Below are positions 34,536 to 45,523 of a stretch of DNA of 64,000 bases, piece after piece. The stretch is taken from assembly GCF_017298635.1 (NCBI RefSeq), contig NZ_CP071182.1:3200001-3264000 (forward strand), in the 5' to 3' direction. A model generated the notes under the pieces. That model searched no databases. It worked only from the letters and a program-made list of their open reading frames with translations, and was not told the DNA's origin. Source of the stretch: Paenalicyclobacillus mengziensis (GTDB lineage Bacteria; Bacillota; Bacilli; Alicyclobacillales; Alicyclobacillaceae). How positions within the stretch are numbered: the stretch's first letter is position 1; each line of letters starts with the position of its first letter. Both the position numbers and the translations under genes were made by a program.

Positions 34536-35083
34536 TTTGTTCCCCCCAACCTATGGAGAGACTGAAGCCCCGTACCCATGTATAGTGTGATATCGCTCTC
34601 CCCGTCTCCTGCAACGAGTCGAACCACTCCACTTTGTGGCGAGTCGCCGGTTGCGTCATAGCTGACCCGCCCAGAGTTCAATTGGAGATAGCCATCGTAA
34701 TAAGTCACACCTGGCGAGAACCCAACCCTCGCAATGGGCGTTGCGTCACTATATAAGGTGTAATCCGTGGTGTACTTCGAAAACCGTATCGAAAACGCGT
34801 GTCCGGAGGAAATTGCAGATTCTTGGACAAAACGCAGGTCTGCAGTCATTCGTTCAGCCGTTGACTCGAGTGCCACATGCGCTATCCAAGCCCGCCCCAG
34901 AGCCAAACCTGACACAGTGATAACGGAAACGAGAAACACTGCAAAAACCACTTCAAACAACGTAAAACCGTCGTAATGCCTGGAACAGAACCTTTCCTTC
35001 TCACTCCCTACCTGCTTGTCAAGGAGTACCGAGTGGGCCGTGAATATCGCAGGATACTGTGACGTTGTTCGTGTCCGCATCAT
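34532..35083 (-). CDS. ComGD-like pseudopilin (start uncertain)
   Basis: The protein has a GspH-type pilin helix GFTLFEVVFAVFLVSVITVS at about residues 39-58, followed by FVQESAISSGHAFSIRFSKY. Between the comGC stop and the pilin motif there is no ATG, GTG or TTG in frame. The nearest standard starts (35083, 35080) lie 65 bases inside comGC with no ribosome site, and would give a leader of about 39 residues, which is too long. A non-standard start is possible. Confidence 0.78.
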   Translation of the reverse strand: MMRTRTTSQYPAIFTAHSVLLDKQVGSEKERFCSRHYDGFTLFEVVFAVFLVSVITVSGLALGRAWIAHVALESTAERMTADLRFVQESAISSGHAFSIRFSKYTTDYTLYSDATPIARVGFSPGVTYYDGYLQLNSGRVSYDATGDSPQSGVVRLVAGDGESDITLYMGTGLQSLHRLGGTK

Positions 35084-35393
35084 TGATTACATAGTTGCCT
35101 CCCGCAGGGTCCTTGGGTACAGACGTAAGAATATTGCTCTGCACAAGAGCCTCGATTTGCTGTGCACTATTTCCGCTGGGATAGTTATTGTTCAAAAGGT
35201 CATATTCAGACAGAGCTGCTCGAATGGTTCGTTGGTTCTGTTCACAGGCTGTTCGCTCCGCGCGCTTTCCTGCACTAATGAGGTGAGGTGTGACCACTGT
35301 CATCATGACAGACACAATCAACACAGCAACAACCATTTCCATCAGCGTAAAGCCACCGTCGCGGCCTGTTGTGGCCCGTTTATCCATCGTCAT
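35019..35393 (-). CDS. comGC: Major competence pseudopilin ComGC
   Basis: ComGC is the main subunit of the competence pilus that brings DNA through the wall. The 124-residue protein has a 14-residue leader ending in Gly, then the pilin helix FTLMEMVVAVLIVSVMMTVV, which the prepilin peptidase ComC (51422) should cut. A C-terminal Cys is present (VTVSCDIHG), plus an earlier one in ACEQNQ, so a disulfide is possible. The start is ATG 35393 after AGGAGGACAA; longer frames are shadows of comGB. Confidence 0.92.
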   Translation of the reverse strand: MTMDKRATTGRDGGFTLMEMVVAVLIVSVMMTVVTPHLISAGKRAERTACEQNQRTIRAALSEYDLLNNNYPSGNSAQQIEALVQSNILTSVPKDPAGGNYVINDADTNNVTVSCDIHGPLGTP

Positions 35394-35440
35394 TTGTCCT
35401 CCTTGTCTCAAACATCGATTGTCCGTCGGTGGGTCGGAGG

Positions 35441-36589
35441 CTAAGAAATGTCTGAGATGAGAGTATACATAGGTACATACAGGCTGTACATTGTGACTCC
35501 GATGAGCAGTCCGACTGCGACTGACAACGAGGGTTCGAGCCAAGTGCGAATCCTCTCGATTCGACGAATGAATTCCGCACGGGTCAACACCTCCGTTTTT
35601 AAGAGCGCATCGGACAAATCTCCCGATATCTCGGCCCGCTGAATTTGCAAAGCCAGGAGCGGGTCCCATTCTCCGTCAAAACACCTCGACAAGCGCGCAC
35701 CTGTCGATACTTGCTCTGCAATTTCTCTCGAAACCTGGGATAACCACCGCTCACGGTGAACGTTTCCCATGGCCGTCAGAGCGTCCAGTAATGGCAAACC
35801 AGCGTCCGTGAGCAGCGCAAGTGTGAAGCAAAAACGATGGGTACGATGAAGCACAATCAGCTGATGTCCTGGCAAATGGCGTTTGCACGACTTCCACACG
35901 CGGGACGAAACAACACCGGGAATATGTCCAGCAACCGCCCACAGTGTAGAGATGACCAGCACGGCCCCCATCAATTCCGGAACTAGGTGCCAGACGCCCA
36001 TAACAGTTCTCATCCCACTGGGTATAGGCTGACCCATCTCAAGGTACATGTGTTCAAACTGCGGGATAACCACATTACCAATGACCATCATCGTGACGAA
36101 CGTCCCCACCAGCAGCAGCAACGGGTAAGCTGCCTTTCTGCGTATGTCCGCTATCCACCGCTTTTGCTCAATCGTCTGCGTGGACCAGTCAGTTAGGATT
36201 TTTGACAGTTCACCCGTCAACTCGGCAGTACGCAACATTACCATTAACCAGGTCGGAACCACCTCAGTGGTGACGCTGGACAACGATTGTCCATCTCTTA
36301 CCCCGTCACGGAGAGCTTTGAGATAGGCCTTTGATGCCCTGTGACTGCATGCGTCAGATGTGTAACGCAATGCCTGCTCGATTGCAATCCCGGCGGAAAG
36401 CAAAGACGACAACATGAGTAGCACTTCTGGCAGTTCTGCCTGCAGCCGTTGCCGCACCCAGTATTGGTGTAACAGCGGCATTTGAAAATGCCTGCCACTG
36501 TGTGTGCATGGCTCCGTCAGGGCGCTCAGCCACTGTACAGTGCGTGCCCAAAGTAATCCAGGGTGACTAGGCGGCTTACGAAACCCCAT
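35441..36589 (-). CDS. comGB: Type II secretion F-family protein ComGB
   Basis: ComGB is the inner-membrane platform for the pilus. The 382-residue protein has two T2SSF repeats (MLSSLLSAGIAIEQALRYTS and TLALLTDAGLPLLDALTAMG) and three membrane helices at about residues 165-185, 210-230 and 355-378. The start overlaps the comGA stop by 14 bases, with AAGG upstream. Confidence 0.93.
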   Translation of the reverse strand: MGFRKPPSHPGLLWARTVQWLSALTEPCTHSGRHFQMPLLHQYWVRQRLQAELPEVLLMLSSLLSAGIAIEQALRYTSDACSHRASKAYLKALRDGVRDGQSLSSVTTEVVPTWLMVMLRTAELTGELSKILTDWSTQTIEQKRWIADIRRKAAYPLLLLVGTFVTMMVIGNVVIPQFEHMYLEMGQPIPSGMRTVMGVWHLVPELMGAVLVISTLWAVAGHIPGVVSSRVWKSCKRHLPGHQLIVLHRTHRFCFTLALLTDAGLPLLDALTAMGNVHRERWLSQVSREIAEQVSTGARLSRCFDGEWDPLLALQIQRAEISGDLSDALLKTEVLTRAEFIRRIERIRTWLEPSLSVAVGLLIGVTMYSLYVPMYTLISDIS

Positions 36590-37592
36590 GGTGATGTACC
36601 TTGTAAAACCGACGAAGTTGTTGTCTCACTGCAGGCCAGGAGAGGTCGGATGCGAGCATCGAGCCAAGCTCCGAAGTCATTTCATGGACGCTGAAGACAG
36701 CCACCTTTTCTGACCGCTGCGTCTGGGCCTCAGGCATGTCACTCACGTCGACGGTAGTTTTGCGCAACTCAATGTGCTGTACAACAACAGCCGTAAGCGC
36801 TTCGGTAACAAGTGCGCGATCGAGACCTAAATCCACCAGGCGTGCCACCGCCCCAACGAGGTCCTTCGCGTGCGTTGTACTCAGCACCAGATGACCCGTA
36901 AGCGAAGCGCGGAGAGCCGTCTGAGCCGTCGTCGTGTCTCGTATCTCCCCTACCATGATGACATCCGGGTCCTGTCTTAGTGCAGCCCGCAGACCCACGT
37001 CAAATGTGACGCCGATTTTTTCGCGAACCTGCATCTGGTGGCAATTTTCAACGACTTGTTCAACCGGATCCTCAATACTCACAACCCGTCTGCCCAACCG
37101 AACCAGTTGCTCCATCATCGTGTAGAGCGTCGTGGTCTTGCCGGAAGACGTTGGCCCGGCGACGAGCAAGAGTCCTGTTTCTTTGCGCAACAAGTTCGTT
37201 ACAGTTCGCGCCTGGTTCGGCGTGAGACCGAGTCCACTGAGGTCAAGCTGTGTCCGTCGTTTCGGAAATAACCGCAGGACCATGGCTTCCCCATCAACTG
37301 TCGGCAGACTCGCTACGCGGACGGCCGATTCATGGGACTCTGAAAGCCAATAGAACGCACCGTCCTGAGGAACACGCGACTCAGCAACATCCATCCGCGC
37401 TAGGGCTTTGATCTTGCGAATCAACGTCGGCCCTTGCAAAGGCACGCGCAACACCTGTGCCAACCGTCCACTCCTGCGATACTGCACAACAAGCTCCTCT
37501 TCCACTGTAAAAATGTGGACATCAGAACATTCCTCGTCCAGCGCATCGTTCAACACCTGTTGCAATATCAAACCGACCGACAGTGCTTCCAC
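36576..37592 (-). CDS. comGA: Traffic ATPase ComGA
   Basis: ComGA is the secretion ATPase that drives pilus assembly. The 338-residue protein shows Walker A VAGPTSSGKTTTLYTMMEQL (about residues 145-164), the Asp box VVSIEDPVEQ, Walker B LRQDPDVIMVGEIRDTTTAQ and a His box LSTTHAKD. I choose GTG 37592, eight bases after AAGGGAG; ATG 37598 is closer to it than usual. It is the first gene of the comG operon and is preceded by about 200 bases without a gene. Confidence 0.95.
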   Translation of the reverse strand: MEALSVGLILQQVLNDALDEECSDVHIFTVEEELVVQYRRSGRLAQVLRVPLQGPTLIRKIKALARMDVAESRVPQDGAFYWLSESHESAVRVASLPTVDGEAMVLRLFPKRRTQLDLSGLGLTPNQARTVTNLLRKETGLLLVAGPTSSGKTTTLYTMMEQLVRLGRRVVSIEDPVEQVVENCHQMQVREKIGVTFDVGLRAALRQDPDVIMVGEIRDTTTAQTALRASLTGHLVLSTTHAKDLVGAVARLVDLGLDRALVTEALTAVVVQHIELRKTTVDVSDMPEAQTQRSEKVAVFSVHEMTSELGSMLASDLSWPAVRQQLRRFYKVHHHGVS

Positions 37593-37725
37593 ACCCATCA
37601 CTCCCTTGTTAGGTGAAAGTTCGAGATGTGGCCGCACGTGCCTGTTTCCCCGACGTAGGTTGAAATGTCATTTTGAACAAATTCACAAAACAATGTGGAA
37701 TGCGAATTTTGGATATGAAAAAAGC

Positions 37726-37770
37726 CACCTCACGGCAACACACCCGTTTTCTTCCCAGGGGTGTTCATGA
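37726..37770 (-). terminator. Probable terminator after the obg-JAMM transcript
   Basis: On the minus strand AACACCC and GGGTGT pair across a short loop. Immediately after comes GCCGTGAGGTGGC followed by TTTTTT. The second stem is short with G-U pairs, but the T-run is good. It sits just downstream of the JAMM gene. Confidence 0.5.
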
Positions 37771-37792
37771 GCTGGCGATAACAAGCTATCGT

Positions 37793-39961
<2,169 letters not shown>

Positions 39962-40013
39962 CCGATTTCCCCCTCAAGTGAGCTGCAGTCCGCAAAACCC
40001 ATCTACATACTTG

Positions 40014-40042
40014 TAAAAAAGGACCTGGCATCCGCCAGGCCC
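40014..40042 (-). terminator. Terminator of rplU-prp-rpmA
   Basis: On the minus strand GGGCCTGGC-GGAT-GCCAGGTCC is a near-perfect 9-base stem followed by TTTTTT. It separates the ribosomal protein operon from spo0B-obg. Confidence 0.9.
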
Positions 40043-40061
40043 TCTTTATTCTGTCGTACGC

Positions 40062-40364
40062 TTACGCTTCAACACTCACTGTCTCGAGTGCAGGATAAAC
40101 GCTCACGCGCTTTTTGTCACGGCCGAGGCGCTCAAATTTGACATGGCCCTCCACCTTCGCAAACAAGGTGTCGTCTTTGCCAAGTCCGACGTTTGTACCG
40201 GGATGGATTTTGGTTCCACGCTGGCGAACCAAGATACTTCCGGCTGTCACAAGCTGCCCGTCAAACCGCTTTACACCAAGACGCTTAGACTCACTATCAC
40301 GTCCGTTGCGGGTACTGGAAACGCCTTTCTTGTGGGCGAACCGTTGAAGGTTAAACTGCAACAC
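40062..40364 (-). CDS. rpmA: 50S ribosomal protein L27
   Basis: L27 lies near the peptidyl transferase centre. The 100-residue protein carries the Bacillota-type N-terminal extension LQFNLQRF before [20 protein letters not shown]; the Prp protease encoded upstream should remove it between Phe and Ala. GTG 40364 lies eight bases after GGAG and gives the expected length; ATG 40370 is close behind it. The rest matches the family ([18 protein letters not shown]). Confidence 0.95.
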   Translation of the reverse strand: MLQFNLQRFAHKKGVSSTRNGRDSESKRLGVKRFDGQLVTAGSILVRQRGTKIHPGTNVGLGKDDTLFAKVEGHVKFERLGRDKKRVSVYPALETVSVEA

Positions 40365-40369
40365 TTTCA

Positions 40370-40699
40370 TCACTCCGTTCCTGTTCGACGCTCTACTTTC
40401 ACGTATTGTGGATAGGCTTTTGCCATCTGTTCAACACCAAAGACAAGACTGTGAAGCAAAAGTTGCACGTCCGGATTGGACCGATGACTGCTCTGAACCA
40501 CACACCGAAGTTCGTTTTCCGTGTCGGTTGCATCAAGTACAATCCCAAGCAACTGCTCACAGCTGTTCACAGCGTTATATACCAATGCGCTGACCCCAGC
40601 ACAGACAATGTCTGTCCCTGCTTCCCCGTAGCCCGAATGTCCTGTAACGACGAACTTCTGGATACGACTGTCTGATTGGTACACTCTGAACCGAATCAC
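40370..40699 (-). CDS. prp: Ribosomal-processing cysteine protease Prp
   Basis: Prp trims the N-terminus of L27 and is essential in staphylococci. The 109-residue protein has both catalytic residues in [20 protein letters not shown]: the His in GHSGY and the Cys in VCAG. It lies between rplU and rpmA, its substrate gene, as in Bacillus (ysxB). The start is GTG 40699, about nine bases after AGAGGGA. The end overlaps the possible rpmA starts. Confidence 0.95.
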   Translation of the reverse strand: MIRFRVYQSDSRIQKFVVTGHSGYGEAGTDIVCAGVSALVYNAVNSCEQLLGIVLDATDTENELRCVVQSSHRSNPDVQLLLHSLVFGVEQMAKAYPQYVKVERRTGTE

Positions 40700-40714
40700 T
40701 TGGAGTTGTCCCTC

Positions 40715-41026
40715 TTACGCTTCGATGTTTTCGATCTGAATTTTGGTAAATGGTTGCCGATGACCCTGCTTCTTGTGGTAGTTCTTCTTGGACTTGTACT
40801 TGAAGACGATAATTTTCTTACCGCGGCCGTGCTCCAACACCTTTGCCGTCACTTTGGCGCCCGCAACGGTCGGCGCTCCGACCTTTGTCTCGCCGTCTCC
40901 AGATACAAAAAACACCTTGTCCAAGGCGACACTGTCACCAACAGCGACTTCAAGCTTTTCGACATAAAGCGTGTCACCAGGGGCAACTTTGTACTGCTTG
41001 CCGCCTGTCTCAACGATAGCGTACAT
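40715..41026 (-). CDS. rplU: 50S ribosomal protein L21
   Basis: L21 binds 23S rRNA. The 103-residue protein begins [14 protein letters not shown] and ends with the RNA-binding part [22 protein letters not shown] 41026 follows AAGGAGTTGCACTC. A structured leader of about 95 bases with its own promoter precedes it. Confidence 0.97.
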   Translation of the reverse strand: MYAIVETGGKQYKVAPGDTLYVEKLEVAVGDSVALDKVFFVSGDGETKVGAPTVAGAKVTAKVLEHGRGKKIIVFKYKSKKNYHKKQGHRQPFTKIQIENIEA

Positions 41027-41039
41027 GAGTGCAACTCCT

Positions 41040-41136
41040 TCAATTAGACTCGCTGCAGCAGGCGCTCACAAGAGACTTTTGACCATTCTCGGTCGGCCTG
41101 TTTGCATGCGGCAGTGTACGCCCTATAAGCGCACAC
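41040..41136 (-). promoter_or_regulatory. L21 leader RNA (ribosomal protein autoregulation)
   Basis: The leader between the promoter and rplU holds a strong hairpin CAGTGTGCGC/GGCGTACACTG (about 41137-41110), a second GACCGAGAATGGTC, and a long-range pair of CAGGC with GCCTG. This arrangement resembles the L21 leader known from low-GC Gram-positive bacteria, thought to bind L21 and control the operon. The detailed consensus was not checked. Confidence 0.65.
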
Positions 41137-41142
41137 TGAGAA

Positions 41143-41172
41143 AGTATATCATAATGACAATTATCTACTCAA
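41143..41172 (-). promoter_or_regulatory. Promoter of rplU-prp-rpmA
   Basis: TTGAGT (41172-41167) and TATACT (41148-41143) lie on the minus strand with 18 bases between them. The start of transcription would be near 41136, at the beginning of the L21 leader hairpin. Confidence 0.6.
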
Positions 41173-41230
41173 GTGCTGGTGACGCGATGAATGGTTCGGT
41201 TGTCTCGCGTTGAATCATTCTCTTCACTCG

Positions 41231-42142
41231 TTACTGCTCGACAATGTTGCGCAGGGTGTACAACAAATGCCCTTGAAAAACTTCTTCAAGCAACTCGTCC
41301 TCCTCAAGGATGGTGATCACAGCTCCATTGTCATCACGCACGTAGACCATGTGGTACCGATCCGGTGAAAACTGACGCACCACTTCACGAACAGTCGCGT
41401 CCATGGGCGCGGCAAACGCCCGAACCACCTCAGGGACAACAGCACCTTTGCGACGTTTTGCATCCAGGAAACGAATGGTTTCGCTGGTTATCTCCCGTTG
41501 ACCGACAATGACACTGACGACCAGAAACACCCCCAACAAGAGTGCGCCGAGATGTGGATATCCAGCCCACAGTGACGCCCCACCAATCACGAGCAGAACT
41601 GCCGCTAAGGCTAGCCCCATTCGATATGCCTCCCGCGTCGCAGACTCAAATCCAATTGCCCTCGACCGAGCTGCCCGAAGGATACGCCCCCCGTCAAGCG
41701 GCAGTCCTGGCAAGAGATTAAATATCGCGATCCAAATGTTCAATTGTACCACCAACTCAAAAAAATCCTGCGACCACAGGTGAGTCAGATAGCACACAAA
41801 AGCCAGTCCAATCATGAAAAGGTTGACGAATGGACCAGCGATTGCAATGTAGGCCTCATGACGAGGTTTAAAGCCGATACTTCCGTAGGAAAGCTTTGCG
41901 ACACCGCCAAAGGGCAGCAACGATACTTCCTCGACTTCATAACCGAGCTGATTGGCTACAGCGGCATGTCCGAGCTCATGGAGTGAAACCAGTGCAAACA
42001 GTACCACTACACTGCGCCACATACCAAGCCCCGCAGCGGCCAAGACTAATAGTATAAACAGTGGGTGAACGCGAACCTTACCAAAGCCTAGACTCGGCGT
42101 CCTCAGCAGGATGCGTGACAAGCGGACGAGGAAACGTTTCAC
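41231..42142 (-). CDS. spoIVFB: Pro-sigma-K intramembrane protease SpoIVFB
   Basis: SpoIVFB is a site-2 metalloprotease in the outer forespore membrane that activates sigma K. The 303-residue protein has HELGH (about residues 56-60), the second zinc site NLLPGLPLDGGRILRA, about six membrane helices and a C-terminal CBS domain (about 225-303). It follows spoIVFA with a four-base overlap. Its regulator SpoIVB is at the left edge of the window. Confidence 0.96.
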   Translation of the reverse strand: MKRFLVRLSRILLRTPSLGFGKVRVHPLFILLVLAAAGLGMWRSVVVLFALVSLHELGHAAVANQLGYEVEEVSLLPFGGVAKLSYGSIGFKPRHEAYIAIAGPFVNLFMIGLAFVCYLTHLWSQDFFELVVQLNIWIAIFNLLPGLPLDGGRILRAARSRAIGFESATREAYRMGLALAAVLLVIGGASLWAGYPHLGALLLGVFLVVSVIVGQREITSETIRFLDAKRRKGAVVPEVVRAFAAPMDATVREVVRQFSPDRYHMVYVRDDNGAVITILEEDELLEEVFQGHLLYTLRNIVEQ

Positions 42143-43170
42143 GCTCCACCTTTAGTCCCTTTAAAGACAATATAATTATGAGGATCAATTGCTTTTCCAC
42201 CCTGTTCAATCTCAAACATCAGCCGGGGGGACGCGGTGTTGGGAAGTTTGCCAATCACCTCGCCGCTTTCTACAGATTCGCCTGTCCGAACAGAGGCACT
42301 GCCAAGTCCAAAATAGTAACTGCTACCAATCGTTCCATGGTCAATGACGACCATGAACCCGCCTTGCAATGGCACCACTCTTGTGACGGTCCCCGACCCC
42401 GCCGCGAGTACAGGCTCATCTTTAGAGCCTGCAATCACCATTTGTGGGTGTGTCGATGAATAATCCTGAACAATCTTGCCTGCTAGGGGGACATGTAGTT
42501 GCATTGCACCGGACTGAGAAAGAAATGCGGGAACGCTGATGTTATGCGATTTAAGAAAGCTGGCGATTGCCGGCGCGGCGGTCTTCGTATAATCCGTCGC
42601 AAATACACGCTGGTAGGCACTTCGCGCATCAACGGCAAGTGGTGTCGAACTATCGTGCGCATAGACAGCAAGGAGCGTCAATACGACCGCCGCACCGAGT
42701 TGTAGTAACCAGGTGGACCCAGCCGATACGGTGTGAGGGCCTTTTGTTGTTCCGGGAAGAGTACCGCTACCTTGTGGACGTCCTGCATACGCACCTTCAG
42801 CGGTACGACCGTTTTGCCATCTACCTGTGCCTGAGGATGGGCTTTGGTGCCCTGTTTGAGGTATAAATCGTTTGGAGCGTCGACGTTTTAATTGAGTGGC
42901 TCTGTGCCAGTTGACGCTATCCAATTGCTTCAAGGTCCCGTCTACATCCGAGAGACCATATGGGGACTGCAATTCACTCAACCACTTCGGCTCTACTGAA
43001 GATTGGTGATCCGGTCCCTGTGGGCCCGAGTCACCCCTTATATCCGAGTCTACTGGCGCAAACTCTGATTTCGGTTCAGCCGCTGTGGGCTGATAATTTT
43101 CGTCAACATCAGTCGGTTCACTCTCTGCACGGCGAATTGGCCAAGTGAACCTGTATTTGCGCGCTGCCAT
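42139..43170 (-). CDS. spoIVFA: SpoIVFA, M23-domain regulator of SpoIVFB
   Basis: SpoIVFA holds SpoIVFB inactive until SpoIVB cuts it. The 343-residue protein has a long charged N-terminal part (about residues 1-150), one membrane helix (TWLLQLGAAVVLTLLAVYAH), and a C-terminal lysostaphin-like M23 domain (VLAAGSGTVTRVVPLQGGFM, VVIDHGTIGSSYYFG). M23 metal ligands appear partly missing, as expected for a non-catalytic regulator. The start is ATG 43170 after GGGAGG; an upstream GTG frame is less likely. A perfect hairpin (43190-43213) lies just before the ribosome site. Confidence 0.9.
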   Translation of the reverse strand: MAARKYRFTWPIRRAESEPTDVDENYQPTAAEPKSEFAPVDSDIRGDSGPQGPDHQSSVEPKWLSELQSPYGLSDVDGTLKQLDSVNWHRATQLKRRRSKRFIPQTGHQSPSSGTGRWQNGRTAEGAYAGRPQGSGTLPGTTKGPHTVSAGSTWLLQLGAAVVLTLLAVYAHDSSTPLAVDARSAYQRVFATDYTKTAAPAIASFLKSHNISVPAFLSQSGAMQLHVPLAGKIVQDYSSTHPQMVIAGSKDEPVLAAGSGTVTRVVPLQGGFMVVIDHGTIGSSYYFGLGSASVRTGESVESGEVIGKLPNTASPRLMFEIEQGGKAIDPHNYIVFKGTKGGA

Positions 43171-43189
43171 GTTCAACGCCTCCCTCATC

Positions 43190-43213
43190 GCGTCACTCTG
43201 ACTCGAGTGACGC
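43190..43213. repeat. Inverted repeat before spoIVFA
   Basis: GCGTCACT (43190-43197) and AGTGACGC (43206-43213) are perfect arms with an 8-base loop. In the mRNA the hairpin would end a few bases before the GGGAGG ribosome site of spoIVFA. It could modulate translation or be an operator. Confidence 0.45.
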
Positions 43214-43283
43214 AGACGACTCTATGACATGTCTATGCGGGAGGTGGACAACTATTCACAGCGGATTCGAGTAAATGTTAGGA

Positions 43284-44081
43284 TTAGGACTTAGCACCAA
43301 ACATTTTTCTCACCCTGGCCCAGAGACCGGGTTCCTCATCAAGAACCATCAAGGGAACCGAGTCACCAATAATTCGGCGAGCGATATTACGATAAGCGAG
43401 GGATGCCTTCGAGTCAGGGCGCAGCACAGTGGGCTCACCCTTGATGTTATGGGAGATAACGGCCTCATCATCAGGAACAATGCCGAGCAAATCGATAGAC
43501 AAGACCTGCACAATTTCATCAATGTCAAGCATATCTCCAGCGCGGACCATCTTCGGGCGAATGCGGTTGATGAGCAGCTTTGGCGAAGAAATCTTTTGAC
43601 CTTCTAATAGTCCGATGACGCGGTCCGCATCCCGGACTGCTGCTGTCTCCGGCGTGGTAACGACGATGGCTTCGTCAGCGCCTGCCGTTGCAACTTTGAA
43701 TCCATGTTCGATTCCAGCCGGTGAGTCAATAATCACATAATCAAATTTTTCTTTGAGCTGTTGTACAATTTTCAGTACCCGGTCAGGATCGAGAGCCGTT
43801 TTGTCCTTCGTCTGTGAGGCTGGCAACATCGTCAAACGCTCGACCCGCTTGTCTCGAATCAATGCCTGTTCGAGTTTGCACTGCCCTGTGGCGACATCAA
43901 CGATGTCATATATAATGCGATTTTCGAGCCCCATCACGACGTCAAGGTTGCGAAGGCCAATGTCAGCGTCAATCATACACACACTTTTCCCGAGAAGTGC
44001 AAGCGCAGTTCCAATGTTGGCGGACGACGTAGTCTTACCGACGCCCCCTTTTCCCGAGGTGATGACGATGGCAGTTCCCAC
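43284..44081 (-). CDS. minD: Septum site-determining protein MinD
   Basis: MinD is the membrane-bound ATPase that places the division inhibitor MinC. The 265-residue protein has a deviant Walker A GKGGVGKTTSSANIG (about residues 10-24), switch I/II regions in IDADIGLRNLDVVMG and VIIDSPAGIEHGF. A C-terminal amphipathic helix (LWARVRKMFGAKS) would bind the membrane. The start is GTG 44081. It is separated from minC by 145 bases. Confidence 0.97.
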   Translation of the reverse strand: MGTAIVITSGKGGVGKTTSSANIGTALALLGKSVCMIDADIGLRNLDVVMGLENRIIYDIVDVATGQCKLEQALIRDKRVERLTMLPASQTKDKTALDPDRVLKIVQQLKEKFDYVIIDSPAGIEHGFKVATAGADEAIVVTTPETAAVRDADRVIGLLEGQKISSPKLLINRIRPKMVRAGDMLDIDEIVQVLSIDLLGIVPDDEAVISHNIKGEPTVLRPDSKASLAYRNIARRIIGDSVPLMVLDEEPGLWARVRKMFGAKS

Positions 44082-44226
44082 ACAACATCTCTCCCTAATC
44101 CTCTGAATCGATAGTCCGACAGGCGGTCTTTAGGACCGATGAATCATGCACCATGTGCACTTTCATGAATTATCATCTAGAACGCGTACTTAAACCTTGC
44201 CCTACTTACAAAAACCCTCAAAAACC

Positions 44227-44931
44227 CTAGCGTGCATTTTGAAGCTCTTTTCGAATACTATGAACATATAACAGCTTGTCCACTGCCATTCCATCCTCGC
44301 GCAGGTAGGCAAACTCCATAAATGTCTGTAGCGGCTGCCCGTCTGACTCCGGGGCTCGGGAGACCCAATCAGCAATTTTCAACTGCATGGGTGAAAATTC
44401 TGCAGCGGCGATAATGGCAGATTCATCCCCGTCCATGCCAGCGTGTACGATTCCCCGCAACCGACCCAGTATGTACACGTCACCAGTCGCCGCGACCTCG
44501 CCACCGGCGTTGACGTCACCAATGATGACAACGTCTCCTTTGAAGACCAACTGCTGTCCAGCCCTTACCGTTCCCTTAAATATGTGCTCACTGTCCTGTT
44601 CCTTACTGTGATTGTAGAACAATGAACGTCTCGCAGTGGTATGTGCTCCAAACTCTCGTAAAATAAAGTTTTCCTTTTCAATAAACAAGGTAATGAGGTC
44701 GCGTGTCTCTTGAATGGACATCAACCGATTGCCATAATCTACGTAGACGTTGGTTTCCGGACCGGAGAACATACTTGACAGCTCCCCGTGGAACATTTCC
44801 GACAAATGTGCGATGAGTTCGCTGTGGGCACAGTGTTCGTCTATGATAAATAGCAGTCCCGCCTTGATCCCCTTCACCGCTACGGGCGGCTTCTGTTCTA
44901 TATGCCGTTGTTCTGTCATTCGACTTACCAC
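44227..44931 (-). CDS. minC: Septum site-determining protein MinC
   Basis: MinC blocks FtsZ ring formation away from mid-cell. The 234-residue protein has an N-terminal FtsZ-binding domain (about residues 15-110) and a right-handed beta-helix C-terminal domain with GTVRAGQQLVFKGDVVIIGD, VNAGGEVAATGDVYILGRLR and GIVHAGMDGDESAIIAA. GTG 44931 lies seven bases after GGGAGG. The 145-base gap to minD holds no gene that I can see. Confidence 0.96.
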   Translation of the reverse strand: MVSRMTEQRHIEQKPPVAVKGIKAGLLFIIDEHCAHSELIAHLSEMFHGELSSMFSGPETNVYVDYGNRLMSIQETRDLITLFIEKENFILREFGAHTTARRSLFYNHSKEQDSEHIFKGTVRAGQQLVFKGDVVIIGDVNAGGEVAATGDVYILGRLRGIVHAGMDGDESAIIAAAEFSPMQLKIADWVSRAPESDGQPLQTFMEFAYLREDGMAVDKLLYVHSIRKELQNAR

Positions 44932-45013
44932 TGCTCATCCTCCCGACCACTCGCCACAATACGACAACAGTATTTCGCGATGCTGCTTTGAAACTCCTGC
45001 AACATCACAGAAT

Positions 45014-45523
45014 TCACCGCTCACTTGCCTCGTATCGTCGCTTTTCCTGGGTTGTAAACCAACGGATGGCAAACGGGTACAGGATGAGAATGAGAACGCC
45101 GTTCAACATCATCTGTTCGATGGAGACTGTCATGACGCCAACCCATGAATAAGAGGTCACATCAAATAGTCGTGTCATGCCGTACGTTAACCAATCATAG
45201 ATGAAGGTGCAACCGAGTCCAACGAGAAAGGTACTCACAACACTGCGAGAAATCAGTTGGGACAGAATCGTTCCTGCTAGATAGCCAATAAATCCGTAAG
45301 CAAAAGCATTGAGTCCAATAAAAGCTCCGTAGTTCACATCTTCGATGAAACCAATGACAATACCCAGCACGAGGGCTACGCGAGGCCCCCGTGTCATGGC
45401 CACCAAGACAAGTAAAACAACGTCAAAGTTGAGTTGTATTGCGGACAAAGGAGGAATTTGCAACACCGTAGCTTGTAGTGTGAGTCCAATCCACAGGAGG
45501 ACAAACGCGAGGACATTTTTCAT
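45014..45523 (-). CDS. mreD: Rod shape-determining protein MreD
   Basis: MreD is the polytopic membrane protein of the rod complex. The 169-residue protein has four to five hydrophobic segments, including VLAFVLLWIGLTLQATVL, FDVVLLVLVAMTRGPRVALV and FLVGLGCTFIYDWLTYG. Its start overlaps the mreC stop by four bases. Confidence 0.93.
   Translation of the reverse strand: MKNVLAFVLLWIGLTLQATVLQIPPLSAIQLNFDVVLLVLVAMTRGPRVALVLGIVIGFIEDVNYGAFIGLNAFAYGFIGYLAGTILSQLISRSVVSTFLVGLGCTFIYDWLTYGMTRLFDVTSYSWVGVMTVSIEQMMLNGVLILILYPFAIRWFTTQEKRRYEASER

Noticed and set aside
37638-37792. Possible cyclic-di-GMP riboswitch before comGA
   Set aside because: Stems are present but the conserved riboswitch core was not seen; they fit a terminator of the preceding genes.
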